A DNA stretch of 64,000 bases from Hyphomonas sp. (GTDB lineage Bacteria > Pseudomonadota > Alphaproteobacteria > Caulobacterales > Hyphomonadaceae). The stretch spans positions 62,001 to 126,000 of the forward strand of contig PACZ01000003.1 in assembly GCA_002700305.1 (NCBI GenBank), written 5' to 3'. Below the pieces are notes generated by a model. The model saw only the letters and a program-made list of their open reading frames with translations. It ran no database searches and was not told the origin of the DNA. Position numbers and translations under genes: made by a program. This document shows, piece after piece, positions 54,992 through 63,138 of the stretch (the first letter of the stretch is position 1; each line of letters begins with the position of its first letter).

Positions 54992-57715
54992 ATGAGCAAA
55001 CTCATGCTGATCGACGCCGCCCACCCGGAAGAGACCCGTGTGGCGATCGTCAACAACGGGCAGGTCGACGACTTCGACTTCGAAACAACTGGTAACGAAC
55101 AACTCCGCGGCAACATTTACCTCGCAAAGGTAACGCGGGTTGAGCCGTCGCTGCAGGCGGCCTTCGTGGAATATGGCGGCAACCGCCATGGCTTCCTCGC
55201 CTTCAGCGAGATCCACCCCGACTATTACCAGCTTCCTGCTGAAGACCGCGAAGCGCTGTTGCGCGAAGCAGCGGAAGAAGCCGCAGCCGCTATTGAAGAC
55301 GACGATGAGGACGATGAGGACGATGACGCCTCAGCGGACGCCGAGAATGGCGACGATTCTGACGATGGCGACGAAGACGAAGCCAGCGCCGAAGACGATT
55401 CGGACTCCGAAGAAGAGGACGACGAAGCCTCTGCCGATGGCGAAGACGACGAGACCGGCGAAAAGAAGAAGAAGTCTGCCAAAGCTTCCGGCCGCCGCCC
55501 GGCCCGCAAGTCCAGCCGGACATCGATCTCCAAGCGCTACAAGATCCAGGAAGTCATCCGCCGCCGTCAGGTGATGCTGGTTCAGGTGGTGAAGGAAGAG
55601 CGCGGCTCCAAAGGCGCCGCCCTGACGACCTACCTCTCGCTCGCCGGACGCTATTCCGTGCTGATGCCGAACACGCCTCGTGGCGGCGGCATTTCCCGCA
55701 AGATCGTCAACAGCTCTGACCGCAAGCGCCTGAAATCCATCGTTTCCGAACTGGAAGTGCCGGACGGCATGGGCCTGATCGTGCGGACGGCCGGCGCCAA
55801 GCGCACCAAGGCCGAGATCAAGCGCGACTACGAATATCTGTCCAAGCTCTGGGAAACGATTGTCGAAAAGACGCTCTCCTCCGAGGCGCCGATGCTGATC
55901 AATGCCGAAGGCGGCCTGGTCCATCGCGCGATGCGGGACATGTTCGACAAGGAGATCGAGGAAGTCCTCGTCCAGGGCGAAGATGCCTATCGCGAGGCGA
56001 AGGATCTCGCCAAGCTGATCATGCCGAGCCAGGCCAAGAAGGTTCAGCAATGGAAGGACGAAGAGCCGCTGTTCGTCTCTGAAGCCGTCGAGGAACAGCT
56101 CGATTCGATCTATTCCCCGGTCGTGCAACTGAAATCCGGCGGCTATCTCGTCATCAACCAGACCGAAGCGCTGGTTGCCATCGACGTGAACTCCGGCAAG
56201 GCGACGCGCGAGCGGAATATCGAGCAGACGGCAACGCGGACCAATCTGGAAGCCGCCGAAGAAGCCTGCCGCCAGATGCGCCTGCGCGATCTCGCCGGCC
56301 TCATCGTGATCGATTTCATCGACATGGATGAGAACAAGAACAATCGCGCCGTCGAGAAGAAGCTGAAGGAATGCCTGAAGGTCGACCGCGCGCGGGTCCA
56401 GCATGGACGGATCTCGCAATTCGGCCTGATGGAAATCTCCCGCCAGCGGCGCCGTCAGGGCGTGCTGCAAGCAACATCCGACCCCTGCCCGTCCTGCAAC
56501 GGCACCGGCCGGCGCCGCTCAATCCCGTCAGCTGCCCTGCAACTGATCCGGGCGATCGAGGCACGTGCAGCGACCGGCGGCCTCAAGTCCATCTCGGTGA
56601 AAGCCCCGACGGATGTGGCCCTCTACATTCTCAACAACAAGCGCGAAGCCCTGATCGAAATCGAGCGGATCGCCGGCTTTGCCGTGTCGATCCACTCTTC
56701 CGAAGAGATGCTGCCGGGCGATTTCACGATCGATGCAGAGCGTGACCAGAACGCGAAGCCGAAGAAGCGCAAACAGCCTCGCTCGCTCCAGAAGCCGTCC
56801 AAGCCGGCCCCGTCGGAAGACGAGGATGATGAAACCATCGAGGATGACGAGACGTCCGATTCTGAAACGGAATCCGATGGCGACGACGAAGACGAGAAAA
56901 AGTCCCGCCGCAAACGCCGTCGCAGAGGTGGCCGCCGCCGCAACAAGGGCGACCGCGAAACCGGTATGGAAGTGGTCGATGGCGACAATCCCATCGTCGC
57001 GCTGGATGACGACACCCAAGACGATGATGACTCCGACGATGAGGACGGCGACGGCAACGAAGCCTCTTCCGAAGACGACTCCGAAACGCCCCGCAAGCGC
57101 CGCCGCCGCGGACGCCGGGGCGGACGCCGCCGCCGCCGGAACAATTCCGACCGCACGGAAGGCGCTGAAGGGCAGGACGAAAACGTCCCCTCTGACGGCG
57201 GTGCTTATCTGGATGGCCTGGCCGCCAGTGCGCCAGACATGCTGGACGCTGAACCGCCGGCCACGCTGGAAAGCTCTGAACCGGAAATCATGCCGGAATC
57301 GGTCGCTGAGGAAGCTGTCGCTGAGGTGAAGGCGAACCAAGAGGCCGAGGCTGAAGAGACGCCAAAACCGAAACGCACCCGCCGGTCCCGCGCCCGCAAG
57401 AGCGATGCAGAGGACACCGCCGCTGAGGACACAGCTTCGGAATCGGCCAATAAGAAGCCAGCTGAGGAACCGAAGGCTGAAACAGCAGACCTGCCCGATC
57501 CGGAAGTGATGCCGGCGGACGTGGCGGCTGAAGCGGTCGACACTGTGGAAGCGGAAGTCGAAGCAGAAGCGGTTGTTGCGCACATGGATGAAAGCGCCGC
57601 GGCAGCGGAAGCCGAGCCTGAACCAGCTCCGGAACCTGCTGCCCCCGAACCAGCCGAGGCCGAGAAGCCTGCCGCCCCCCGCCGCACAGGCTGGTGGTCG
57701 CGCGCGCGGAAATAA
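54992..57715 (+). CDS. rne: Ribonuclease E
   Basis: 907 aa. Endonuclease and degradosome scaffold. The S1 domain (residues about 37 to 210) is split by an acidic insert (101 to 157, almost only D, E, S and A) and a Lys/Arg stretch, a known alphaproteobacterial trait. The RNase H-like/DNase I-like catalytic part has VAIDVNSGKATRERN and LIVIDFIDMDENKNN with the metal Asp residues; CPSCNGTGRR is the Zn-link. The C-terminal 330 residues are disordered, with two Arg-rich RNA-binding clusters (KSRRKRRRRGGRRRNKG, RKRRRRGRRGGRRRRR) and a final RRTGWWSRARK; in Caulobacter a GWW tail binds PNPase. Confidence 0.96.
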   Translation: MSKLMLIDAAHPEETRVAIVNNGQVDDFDFETTGNEQLRGNIYLAKVTRVEPSLQAAFVEYGGNRHGFLAFSEIHPDYYQLPAEDREALLREAAEEAAAAIEDDDEDDEDDDASADAENGDDSDDGDEDEASAEDDSDSEEEDDEASADGEDDETGEKKKKSAKASGRRPARKSSRTSISKRYKIQEVIRRRQVMLVQVVKEERGSKGAALTTYLSLAGRYSVLMPNTPRGGGISRKIVNSSDRKRLKSIVSELEVPDGMGLIVRTAGAKRTKAEIKRDYEYLSKLWETIVEKTLSSEAPMLINAEGGLVHRAMRDMFDKEIEEVLVQGEDAYREAKDLAKLIMPSQAKKVQQWKDEEPLFVSEAVEEQLDSIYSPVVQLKSGGYLVINQTEALVAIDVNSGKATRERNIEQTATRTNLEAAEEACRQMRLRDLAGLIVIDFIDMDENKNNRAVEKKLKECLKVDRARVQHGRISQFGLMEISRQRRRQGVLQATSDPCPSCNGTGRRRSIPSAALQLIRAIEARAATGGLKSISVKAPTDVALYILNNKREALIEIERIAGFAVSIHSSEEMLPGDFTIDAERDQNAKPKKRKQPRSLQKPSKPAPSEDEDDETIEDDETSDSETESDGDDEDEKKSRRKRRRRGGRRRNKGDRETGMEVVDGDNPIVALDDDTQDDDDSDDEDGDGNEASSEDDSETPRKRRRRGRRGGRRRRRNNSDRTEGAEGQDENVPSDGGAYLDGLAASAPDMLDAEPPATLESSEPEIMPESVAEEAVAEVKANQEAEAEETPKPKRTRRSRARKSDAEDTAAEDTASESANKKPAEEPKAETADLPDPEVMPADVAAEAVDTVEAEVEAEAVVAHMDESAAAAEAEPEPAPEPAAPEPAEAEKPAAPRRTGWWSRARK

Positions 57716-57741
57716 TCCGGCGCCTCGCTCAGGAACAAAAT

Positions 57742-57775
57742 AAAAAGGCCGGAGTAATGCTCCGGCCTTTGCTTT
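57742..57775 (+). terminator. Terminator of rne
   Basis: GGCCGGAG (57747-57754) and CTCCGGCC (57760-57767) form the stem with loop TAATG, followed by TTTGCTTTT; five A precede it. Marks the end of the host gene block next to the integrase. Confidence 0.9.
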
Positions 57776-57917
57776 TCCGCCTACCTCCGTGACCGACCGC
57801 GCGCCACCAAATTGCCCCTTTAAATAAGGGCCTTCATGGGCAGTTTATTCCGTGGGCGTCCGTGACAAACCACCTAAAGCCACCCATAACGGATGGTGAA
57901 GTGGATGGTAATACTGC

Positions 57918-59102
57918 ATGGGCAGGACAACGAACCGCCTGACGGCGAATGAGGTTAAGGCGGCAAAGGGCAAGCAGATGCTGCCCGATGGGGGCGGGCT
58001 TTATCTCAGAGTATCAAGCGAGGGCGCAAAGTCCTGGATGTTCCGGTTCCGCTGGCAGGGTAAGCGGCCGGACATGGGGCTGGGTCCTTATCCAGCGGTA
58101 TCGCTCGCGCAGGCAAGGGAACGGGCTGAACTTGCACGAGCAGCTCTCGCTTCAATGCCTCCGATGGATCCGCGCGAGGCGTTGAAGGGCGATGATGGCA
58201 GGCCGGTTCCTACCTTTCTTGAGTTTGCCGAGGAATGGATGGCGGCAAACCTCAAGGAATTTTCGAATGCAGAGCATCGTAGGCAATGGCGAAGCACGAT
58301 CGAGGCATATGCCCGCCCCCTGCATGAGAAGCGCATAGACGCTATTCGCACTGAGGACGTGCTGAGCTGCATGACCCCCGTCTGGGATAAAAAGCGCGTA
58401 ACGGCTCAGCGGGTGTTGGGCAGGATCGAGAGGCTGCTGGACGCTGCAAAGGCGAAGGGCTTCCGGGATGGTGAGAACCCCGCCCGGTGGCGGGGGCACC
58501 TGAAGACCCTGCTGGGTAGTCAAAGGAAGCCAAAGAAGCATCACCCTGCCATGCCTTATGACGAGGTGCCCGCCTTCATGGCGCGCCTTAGCGAACAGGG
58601 CAATACGGCCTCGCATTTAATGGCGTTCCTTGTGTTGACTGGTGTACGCCTTTCGGAAGGCAGGCTGGCGACATGGGGCGAGATCGACATGGAAGCCCAG
58701 CTGTGGACGGTTCCAGCTGAGCGGATGGGTAAGACAAAACAGGAGCACCGCGTGCCGCTCAGCGACGCGGCTATGGCCCTCCTTGAACCGCTGCATGCAT
58801 CAAAGACTGGCGACTATGTTTTTCCCGGCCAAGGCGGTAGGGGCCACCTGTCCGAGACACCCGTGCGCAAGGCATTCTCCCTTGCAGGCGGGGACGGTTT
58901 CACAATCCACGGATTCCGGTCCTCGTTTCGTGACTGGGCCGGTGAAGAAACAGTCTTCCCAAGGGATATTGCGGACATGGCTCTGGCGCATCTCGTTGGC
59001 AATGCGGTCGAGCGTGCCTACCGGCGTGGCGATGCACTGGAAAAACGCCGTTCGCTGATGCAGGCATGGGACGACTTCTGTACCGGCAAGGCATCGGCAT
59101 AG
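57918..59102 (+). CDS. P4-type tyrosine integrase
   Basis: 394 aa. Catalyses site-specific integration and, with a recombination directionality factor, excision. N-terminal DUF4102 arm-binding domain (LTANEVKAAKGKQMLPDGGG, GLYLRVSSEGAKSWMFRF), SAM-like core-binding domain from about residue 98, and C-terminal catalytic domain with Arg244 (LTGVRLSEGR), Lys in GKTKQEHRVP, His331/Arg334 (IHGFRSSFRDW), His358 and Tyr368 (VERAYRRGD). All residues needed for activity are present. Reads away from rne, the usual orientation beside an attL. No good Shine-Dalgarno before the ATG. Confidence 0.93.
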   Translation: MGRTTNRLTANEVKAAKGKQMLPDGGGLYLRVSSEGAKSWMFRFRWQGKRPDMGLGPYPAVSLAQARERAELARAALASMPPMDPREALKGDDGRPVPTFLEFAEEWMAANLKEFSNAEHRRQWRSTIEAYARPLHEKRIDAIRTEDVLSCMTPVWDKKRVTAQRVLGRIERLLDAAKAKGFRDGENPARWRGHLKTLLGSQRKPKKHHPAMPYDEVPAFMARLSEQGNTASHLMAFLVLTGVRLSEGRLATWGEIDMEAQLWTVPAERMGKTKQEHRVPLSDAAMALLEPLHASKTGDYVFPGQGGRGHLSETPVRKAFSLAGGDGFTIHGFRSSFRDWAGEETVFPRDIADMALAHLVGNAVERAYRRGDALEKRRSLMQAWDDFCTGKASA

Positions 59103-59135
59103 GTGGTGTGGCTGCGTGGACGGAAATGAACAGAA

Positions 59136-59909
59136 ATGAGCTTTGATGACGAGCACGAGCTGGACGCGTGGATCGCCGGTGAGGCCCTTTTTCCGAATGT
59201 TACAAGCGAGGCAGTTCGGACATGGCTCAAGGGATTTAACCTTCCGCTCAATCTAAACAAAAATGCAGACTGGCTTGCTAAAACGGTCCGGCGAGTTCTG
59301 GCGATTACTCTGCCGGAATATGGCGAGGGAGCCGACAGAGTACCGAACAAGGATATTCGGAAAGCGCTACAGCGCCGCCGTAAAATCGTTGAAAAAGCTT
59401 GGATGGAGCTATTCGCGCACGATGTCGCTCTGGACCGCTTCCTATGGGACTTTGTCTGGCAACACTGGGAAGGCGAAATGGATGGAGAAGTTCTGGACGA
59501 AAATGAAAACGTCCAACTAATTGGCGAGCTTCCAATCTATGCGCGATACAAAGCAGCTATTCAGGAACTCGACTGGCTCGGACGGTTCCTGCGTGATGCC
59601 GCCAATTCAGTAGAAGAACAGGGGCACCGATGGAAAGAGACTGAACAGAAAGTCGCGAGAGTTGAGCGTGCAAGGTTTTTGGCACCTGTTTTCGAGGGGG
59701 CGTTCGGTACAAAAGTGACGGTCAATAACTATCCAAACGATGCAAGGCACCGCGAACCGACATCATTCGGCGCTTTCTACCAGCATATGGTCTCCCTCGC
59801 GTTTGATGAGCACTGCACACCCAACCTTCCCGAAGTTCTGCGAAAGGCGCGCGCCAAACATAGGGTCGATCCCGTAACGTTCCCTGAAGGAATTATTCCT
59901 GATGCCTAG
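59136..59909 (+). CDS. Hypothetical protein of the mobile element
   Basis: 257 aa, no signal or membrane segment. I recognise no domain. It is rich in charged and aromatic residues, mostly helical, with a Trp cluster (FLWDFVWQHWEGEMDGEVLD) in the middle and a C-terminal FGAFYQHMVSLAFDEHCTPN. Codon use is less GC-rich than in the core genes. It follows the integrase by 33 bp and may be co-transcribed with it. Confidence 0.65.
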   Translation: MSFDDEHELDAWIAGEALFPNVTSEAVRTWLKGFNLPLNLNKNADWLAKTVRRVLAITLPEYGEGADRVPNKDIRKALQRRRKIVEKAWMELFAHDVALDRFLWDFVWQHWEGEMDGEVLDENENVQLIGELPIYARYKAAIQELDWLGRFLRDAANSVEEQGHRWKETEQKVARVERARFLAPVFEGAFGTKVTVNNYPNDARHREPTSFGAFYQHMVSLAFDEHCTPNLPEVLRKARAKHRVDPVTFPEGIIPDA

Positions 59910-60031
59910 TGGGGCGTTAGCGCCACTGAAACTGCCACGATAAACCCCACCACCAACATCCATTTATTTTCCATTGTTTGCCGCAGACGCCCGCGAAATC
60001 CCTTGCGGCGCGCTAGCTACAGAGGTGGAAA

Positions 60032-60232
60032 ATGAACAAGACTCCTTACGCGCACCCGGTACCTGATGCCTGCGACCTGCTGGGGATCAAATCGAGCAAA
60101 CTCTACACCGAAATTGCCGAAGGACGCATTCGCGCCAAGAAAATCGGTACCAGGACGGTTGCTCTGGATGAGTCGATCCGGGAATATCTCGCGGCGCAGC
60201 CGGATGCGCGCATCACCTACACGAAAGCCTGA
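60032..60232 (+). CDS. AlpA/Xis-like helix-turn-helix protein
   Basis: 66 aa. Small MerR-like winged helix of the excisionase family: VPDACDLLGIKSSKLYTEIA is the helix-turn-helix and EGRIRAKKIGTRTVALDESI the wing. Such proteins act as directionality factor for the integrase or as regulator of the element. AGAGGTGG stands 4 bp before the ATG. Confidence 0.85.
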   Translation: MNKTPYAHPVPDACDLLGIKSSKLYTEIAEGRIRAKKIGTRTVALDESIREYLAAQPDARITYTKA

Positions 60233-60314
60233 AACGAAAAGCTCGCCCCGTGTGGCGCGGAGCGGGCTCGAATTGCGTCTTACAGGCGCGTCACTCCAGT
60301 TTCGGACAACTAAA

Positions 60315-60542
60315 ATGACACAATCAATGTATGAAAACTCTCCACAAAAGCAAAGCCTAGAGTTGTTCATTTGGGCTGAATGGAACGCCATCCGCTCCCT
60401 ATCGCCTTTTGCACGGCATGTCGCGCAGCCGACTGGCGCAAAGCCTTCCACGGCGCGGCTCTATGCGGAGCTGATTGCGTCAAGGCGGGAGGACAAAATA
60501 CATGACCAAACAAACCGAAGCCACATTGCAGCGCAGTCATAG
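60315..60542 (+). CDS. Small hypothetical protein of the mobile element
   Basis: 75 aa from ATG 60315. FIWAEWNAIRSLSPFARHVA and STARLYAELIASRREDKIHD look like coding sequence, but no family is recognised and no Shine-Dalgarno is visible. Its end overlaps the start of the VRR-NUC gene by 41 bp. Confidence 0.4.
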   Translation: MTQSMYENSPQKQSLELFIWAEWNAIRSLSPFARHVAQPTGAKPSTARLYAELIASRREDKIHDQTNRSHIAAQS

Positions 60543-60870
60543 AATACCTCTCCCTTGCTCTGCCCCGCTACGAAGCCTTGTTCTGGCATACCCCGAACGG
60601 CGGCTGGCGTTCCCGTGCCACCGCTGGCCGCCTGAAGACCGAAGGCGTCATGCCCGGCGTGGCGGACATCGTTATCGTCTGGGGGGGCGCTGTATCGCCA
60701 TTGAACTGAAGGCGAAAGGCAGAAGCCAGTCACCGGCCCAGAAGGCGTGGGCGGATCAATTCACGACCGCAGGCGGGACATACGCCGTCTGCCGCTCTCT
60801 CGACGCCGTGGAGCGCTTCCTTGATGCGGCGGGCATTCCTTTGCGGGCTAGTGTGGGAGGCGCGTCATGA
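60502..60870 (+). pseudogene. VRR-NUC domain nuclease gene with two compensating frameshifts
   Basis: ATG at 60502 with GGGAGGA 8 bp upstream begins MTKQTEATLQ. From about 60533 the true sequence continues in the next frame (VIEYLSLALPRYEALFWHTP, NGGWRSRATAGRLKTEG, VMPGVADIVIVW) and at the run of seven G (60681-60687) it returns to the first frame (GGRCIAIELKAKGRSQSPAQ to the stop at 60870). One base too many near 60531-60535 and one G too few in the run explain this. The frame as it stands is open for 122 codons but replaces about 50 residues, including the metal-binding Asp of GVADI. Restored, it is a typical small VRR-NUC endonuclease of phages and satellites. Confidence 0.8.
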
Positions 60871-61103
60871 GCAAATACCCTCCTGGATATTTCGGGCTCC
60901 GCGAATGGCTTGGGCCTCCTATTGGCCTTATGTTTGAACTTCGCCAGGATCCGGCTTTTCCGAACCGGCTACGGGCTTCCCTGAAAGCCGTCAGCCTGCA
61001 GTTGGTCGGACTTGTTGATGACGATGAGCTTGGGCTTATCGATACGTCACCAGAGGAACGCATGCGCTCTGCCCAACAATGGAGGGAGCGCAAAGATGAT
61101 TGA
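60867..61103 (+). CDS. Small hypothetical protein of the mobile element
   Basis: 78 aa. YPPGYFGLREWLGPPIGLMF is a Pro/Gly-rich start, followed by a helix and an acidic end (LVGLVDDDELGLIDTSPEER). No family recognised. Strong signals support it: GGGAGG 6 bp upstream, ATGA overlap with the VRR-NUC stop and an 8-bp overlap with the DUF3987 gene. Confidence 0.65.
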   Translation: MSKYPPGYFGLREWLGPPIGLMFELRQDPAFPNRLRASLKAVSLQLVGLVDDDELGLIDTSPEERMRSAQQWRERKDD

Positions 61104-62604
61104 TGCTTACAGGCTATCTGCTGCAGCTAACCTTGAACGCAATTTTGGCGGCACGCAAATCCGCAATGGATCGGATGCTGGCAGTAAGCACCAATGGCCG
61201 GATCCAGAGCCAATCGACGCCGATGAAGGGACTCCTGCCGCGTTTCCGTTGGATGCGCTCCCTGCGATGATGGAGCGGGCGGCGCGAGACATAGCCAACG
61301 GCACGAAATGCCCACCGGCGCTGGCTGCCGCGTCAGTTCTGGCTGTTGCTTCCTTCTCGATACAGAACCATTTCGATGTCGAGTTTGCCCAGCGTCAGAG
61401 ACGCCCTTTGTCCCTATGTATCTTGACGGTTGCCGCATCAGGCGAGCGAAAGTCCACGGTGGATCGGTATGCCGCGAGAGGTGTCCACGAATACAGAACC
61501 CAGTTAGCACTCGAACACGCAGCCCGGGAGAAGGACATTGCCGAGGCAAAAAAGGCAAAGTCGGATTACATCCCTGACCCGTTGCCAGACCCCAATATCG
61601 TAATCGGCAACATGACCTTGCAGGGCATCTTCCGGGCGTTTGCAGAGGGGCAAACAAGCCTTGCACTCTTTTCCGATGAGGGCGGCGAGTTCCTTGGCGG
61701 GCATTCGATGAAAGCAGAAAACCGTCTTGGTTCCCTGGCGGAGCTTTCAAAGTTCTGGGATGGCGGGCTGCAGGCTTACAAGCTGAGGGGTACCAAGGAT
61801 AAGTCCGAGACACTGACAGCCAATGATTGCCGACTGGCGGTCCACTTGCAGGCCCAGCCGGTCGCATTGCAGCCGTTCCTTGCGGACCCGATAGCAAAGG
61901 GGCAAGGCCTGCTGGCACGCTGTCTCATTCACCAACCGGCTTCCACGATCGGGACACGGATCATGACACTGGAAGAGTGGCAGGCTGACGGTATGACCAT
62001 CGAAGTCCAGTCCTTTGCGATGCTCGTTAAGGCTCTCCTTGGGCGGCCTGTGAACCGTGATGACGGAGCTGTCCAGCGAGAGCTGCTGCCCCTCACTACG
62101 GAAGCCATGAGGGCACTGGTAGACTATGCGAACGAGGTTGAGCGGTCCCTTGCCCCTGCAGGGGATCTGGAAGGCATGAGCGATCTTGTGAACAAGGTGC
62201 AGGAACAAGCCGCCCGCATTGCAGGGACGTTTGCAGCCTTTACGGACCAGACGGAAGTATCGGGCCCCACAATGGAAGGTGCTATTCGCGTGGCCCGCTA
62301 TTTCCTTTCCGAGACGGTCCGGCTGGCGAGGATCGGTCCCCAGAATGCAGCGGCAAAGGACGCACTTACCGTCGCAGTATGGCTACATGAACGTAAGGGC
62401 GTGGTACCCTGCAAGACCTTTTCACGGTGCGGCCCAAAGCATCTGAGGAAGGTCATAAATCGACAAGAAGCATTCAGCTTGCTGAAGGATGCAAACTGGA
62501 TACGTGAAGCCAATGGTATGTTGGAGTTGAACCCAAAATGCGCGGCGCTGGGTATGATTCAGTCGCCTGTAGCGGGCGAACGGGGCGAACAAGGCGAACA
62601 ATGA
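61096..62604 (+). CDS. DUF3987 (primase/helicase-like) protein
   Basis: 502 aa. Residues 45 to 400 match DUF3987: FPLDALPAMMERAARDIANG, ALAAASVLAVASFSIQNHFD, Walker-A-like ILTVAASGERKST (112-120), LQGIFRAFAEGQTSLALFSD with EGGEFLGGHSMKAENRLGSL, and a C-terminal winged-helix part. DUF3987 proteins are found in phages, plasmids and satellites and are linked to DNA replication; helicase activity is inferred. The C-terminus GERGEQGEQ is encoded by the first copies of the GGCGAAC repeat. ATG at 61096 has GGAGG upstream; the longer frame overlaps the previous gene. Confidence 0.82.
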   Translation: MIDAYRLSAAANLERNFGGTQIRNGSDAGSKHQWPDPEPIDADEGTPAAFPLDALPAMMERAARDIANGTKCPPALAAASVLAVASFSIQNHFDVEFAQRQRRPLSLCILTVAASGERKSTVDRYAARGVHEYRTQLALEHAAREKDIAEAKKAKSDYIPDPLPDPNIVIGNMTLQGIFRAFAEGQTSLALFSDEGGEFLGGHSMKAENRLGSLAELSKFWDGGLQAYKLRGTKDKSETLTANDCRLAVHLQAQPVALQPFLADPIAKGQGLLARCLIHQPASTIGTRIMTLEEWQADGMTIEVQSFAMLVKALLGRPVNRDDGAVQRELLPLTTEAMRALVDYANEVERSLAPAGDLEGMSDLVNKVQEQAARIAGTFAAFTDQTEVSGPTMEGAIRVARYFLSETVRLARIGPQNAAAKDALTVAVWLHERKGVVPCKTFSRCGPKHLRKVINRQEAFSLLKDANWIREANGMLELNPKCAALGMIQSPVAGERGEQGEQ

Positions 62605-62778
62605 AGAAATTGGAAAGATATCAATACGCTACTATTCGCCCTATCCGAGTGAACGGCGGGCGAACGGAAGTGATGTTCGCCCCTGTTCGCCCCACGTTCG
62701 CCCCCGCGCGAAAGCTTAGAATCTGCAGTAAACGCTGGAGATCGGGCCGAGTGTTCGCCCCAGTTGTCCCGTTCGCCC
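62574..62778. repeat. Iteron-like GTTCGCCCC/GGGCGAAC array
   Basis: Ten copies of GTTCGCC (both strands; one begins ATTCGCC) within 205 bp. Forward GGCGAAC at 62575, 62584, 62593 and 62659; reverse at 62634, 62675, 62685, 62696, 62753 and 62771. Four copies are the full GTTCGCCCC, and three of these are spaced 10 and 11 bp, one helix turn. Position right behind the replication-type gene suggests an origin. Confidence 0.7.
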
Positions 62779-63138
62779 TTTCGTGATCTGGAAACTATTC
62801 CAACTCCCATCAGCGGTTCGGTTCGTCGATGCTTGGCCGGGTTCCTTCCAATTCATCCAGTTCAGCATTGATGATTTCTGCTAGCGAGCGGCACTGCGCG
62901 ACCTAATCTCCATGAGCCATTTCACCGCCCTTCAACTTCTCAAAAACAGCACGCGCTGGAACGCTGCGGAGCGCTCGTATGATGCTGTCCAGTCGAGAAG
63001 AGCGGATGCGGTCAAACATCATCCTTTCACGAATGGTTCCAGTACGCTGCCTCGAAAAGTCGGATCACATGAATTAGCAGGGGAATGAGTGATATAGGCA
63101 GGCCATCAGCATGTTTCGGGTGCCCAAAACTGAAGCTC
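62605..63138. other. Non-coding stretch of the element
   Basis: 534 bp without an intact gene. The first 180 bp are the repeat array (a 61-codon frame at 62601-62786 is mostly repeat-encoded and not accepted). The middle holds the amber-interrupted minus-strand frame; nothing is seen from 63023 to 63138. Confidence 0.6.
62810..63022 (-). pseudogene. Small minus-strand gene with an in-frame amber
   Basis: From ATG 63022 the frame reads MMFDRIRSSRLDSIIRALRS and on to GGEMAHGD, then TAG at 62903-62905, then without a frame change VAQCRSLAEIINAELDELEG and RPSIDEPNR before a TGA. Both parts look coding and would make one 70-aa helical protein if the TAG were a sense codon (TAC or TAT, one change). 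No family recognised. Confidence 0.45.

Noticed and set aside
55331..57738. Minus-strand frames of 351 and 379 codons opposite rne
   Set aside because: They arise from the repetitive acidic and basic codons of RNase E and have no family features.
57790..57917. CCACCA-like ends and short repeats before the integrase as an att site
   Set aside because: No T-arm sequence or acceptor stem is present, and no second copy is visible in the window.
59905..59930. GC-rich hairpin after the 257-aa gene as terminator
   Set aside because: Stem is imperfect and no T-run follows.
62601..62786. 61-codon frame starting with an ATGA overlap behind the DUF3987 gene
   Set aside because: Most of it is encoded by the GTTCGCCCC repeats (FAPVRPTFAP); DNA-level repetition on both strands explains it better than a protein.
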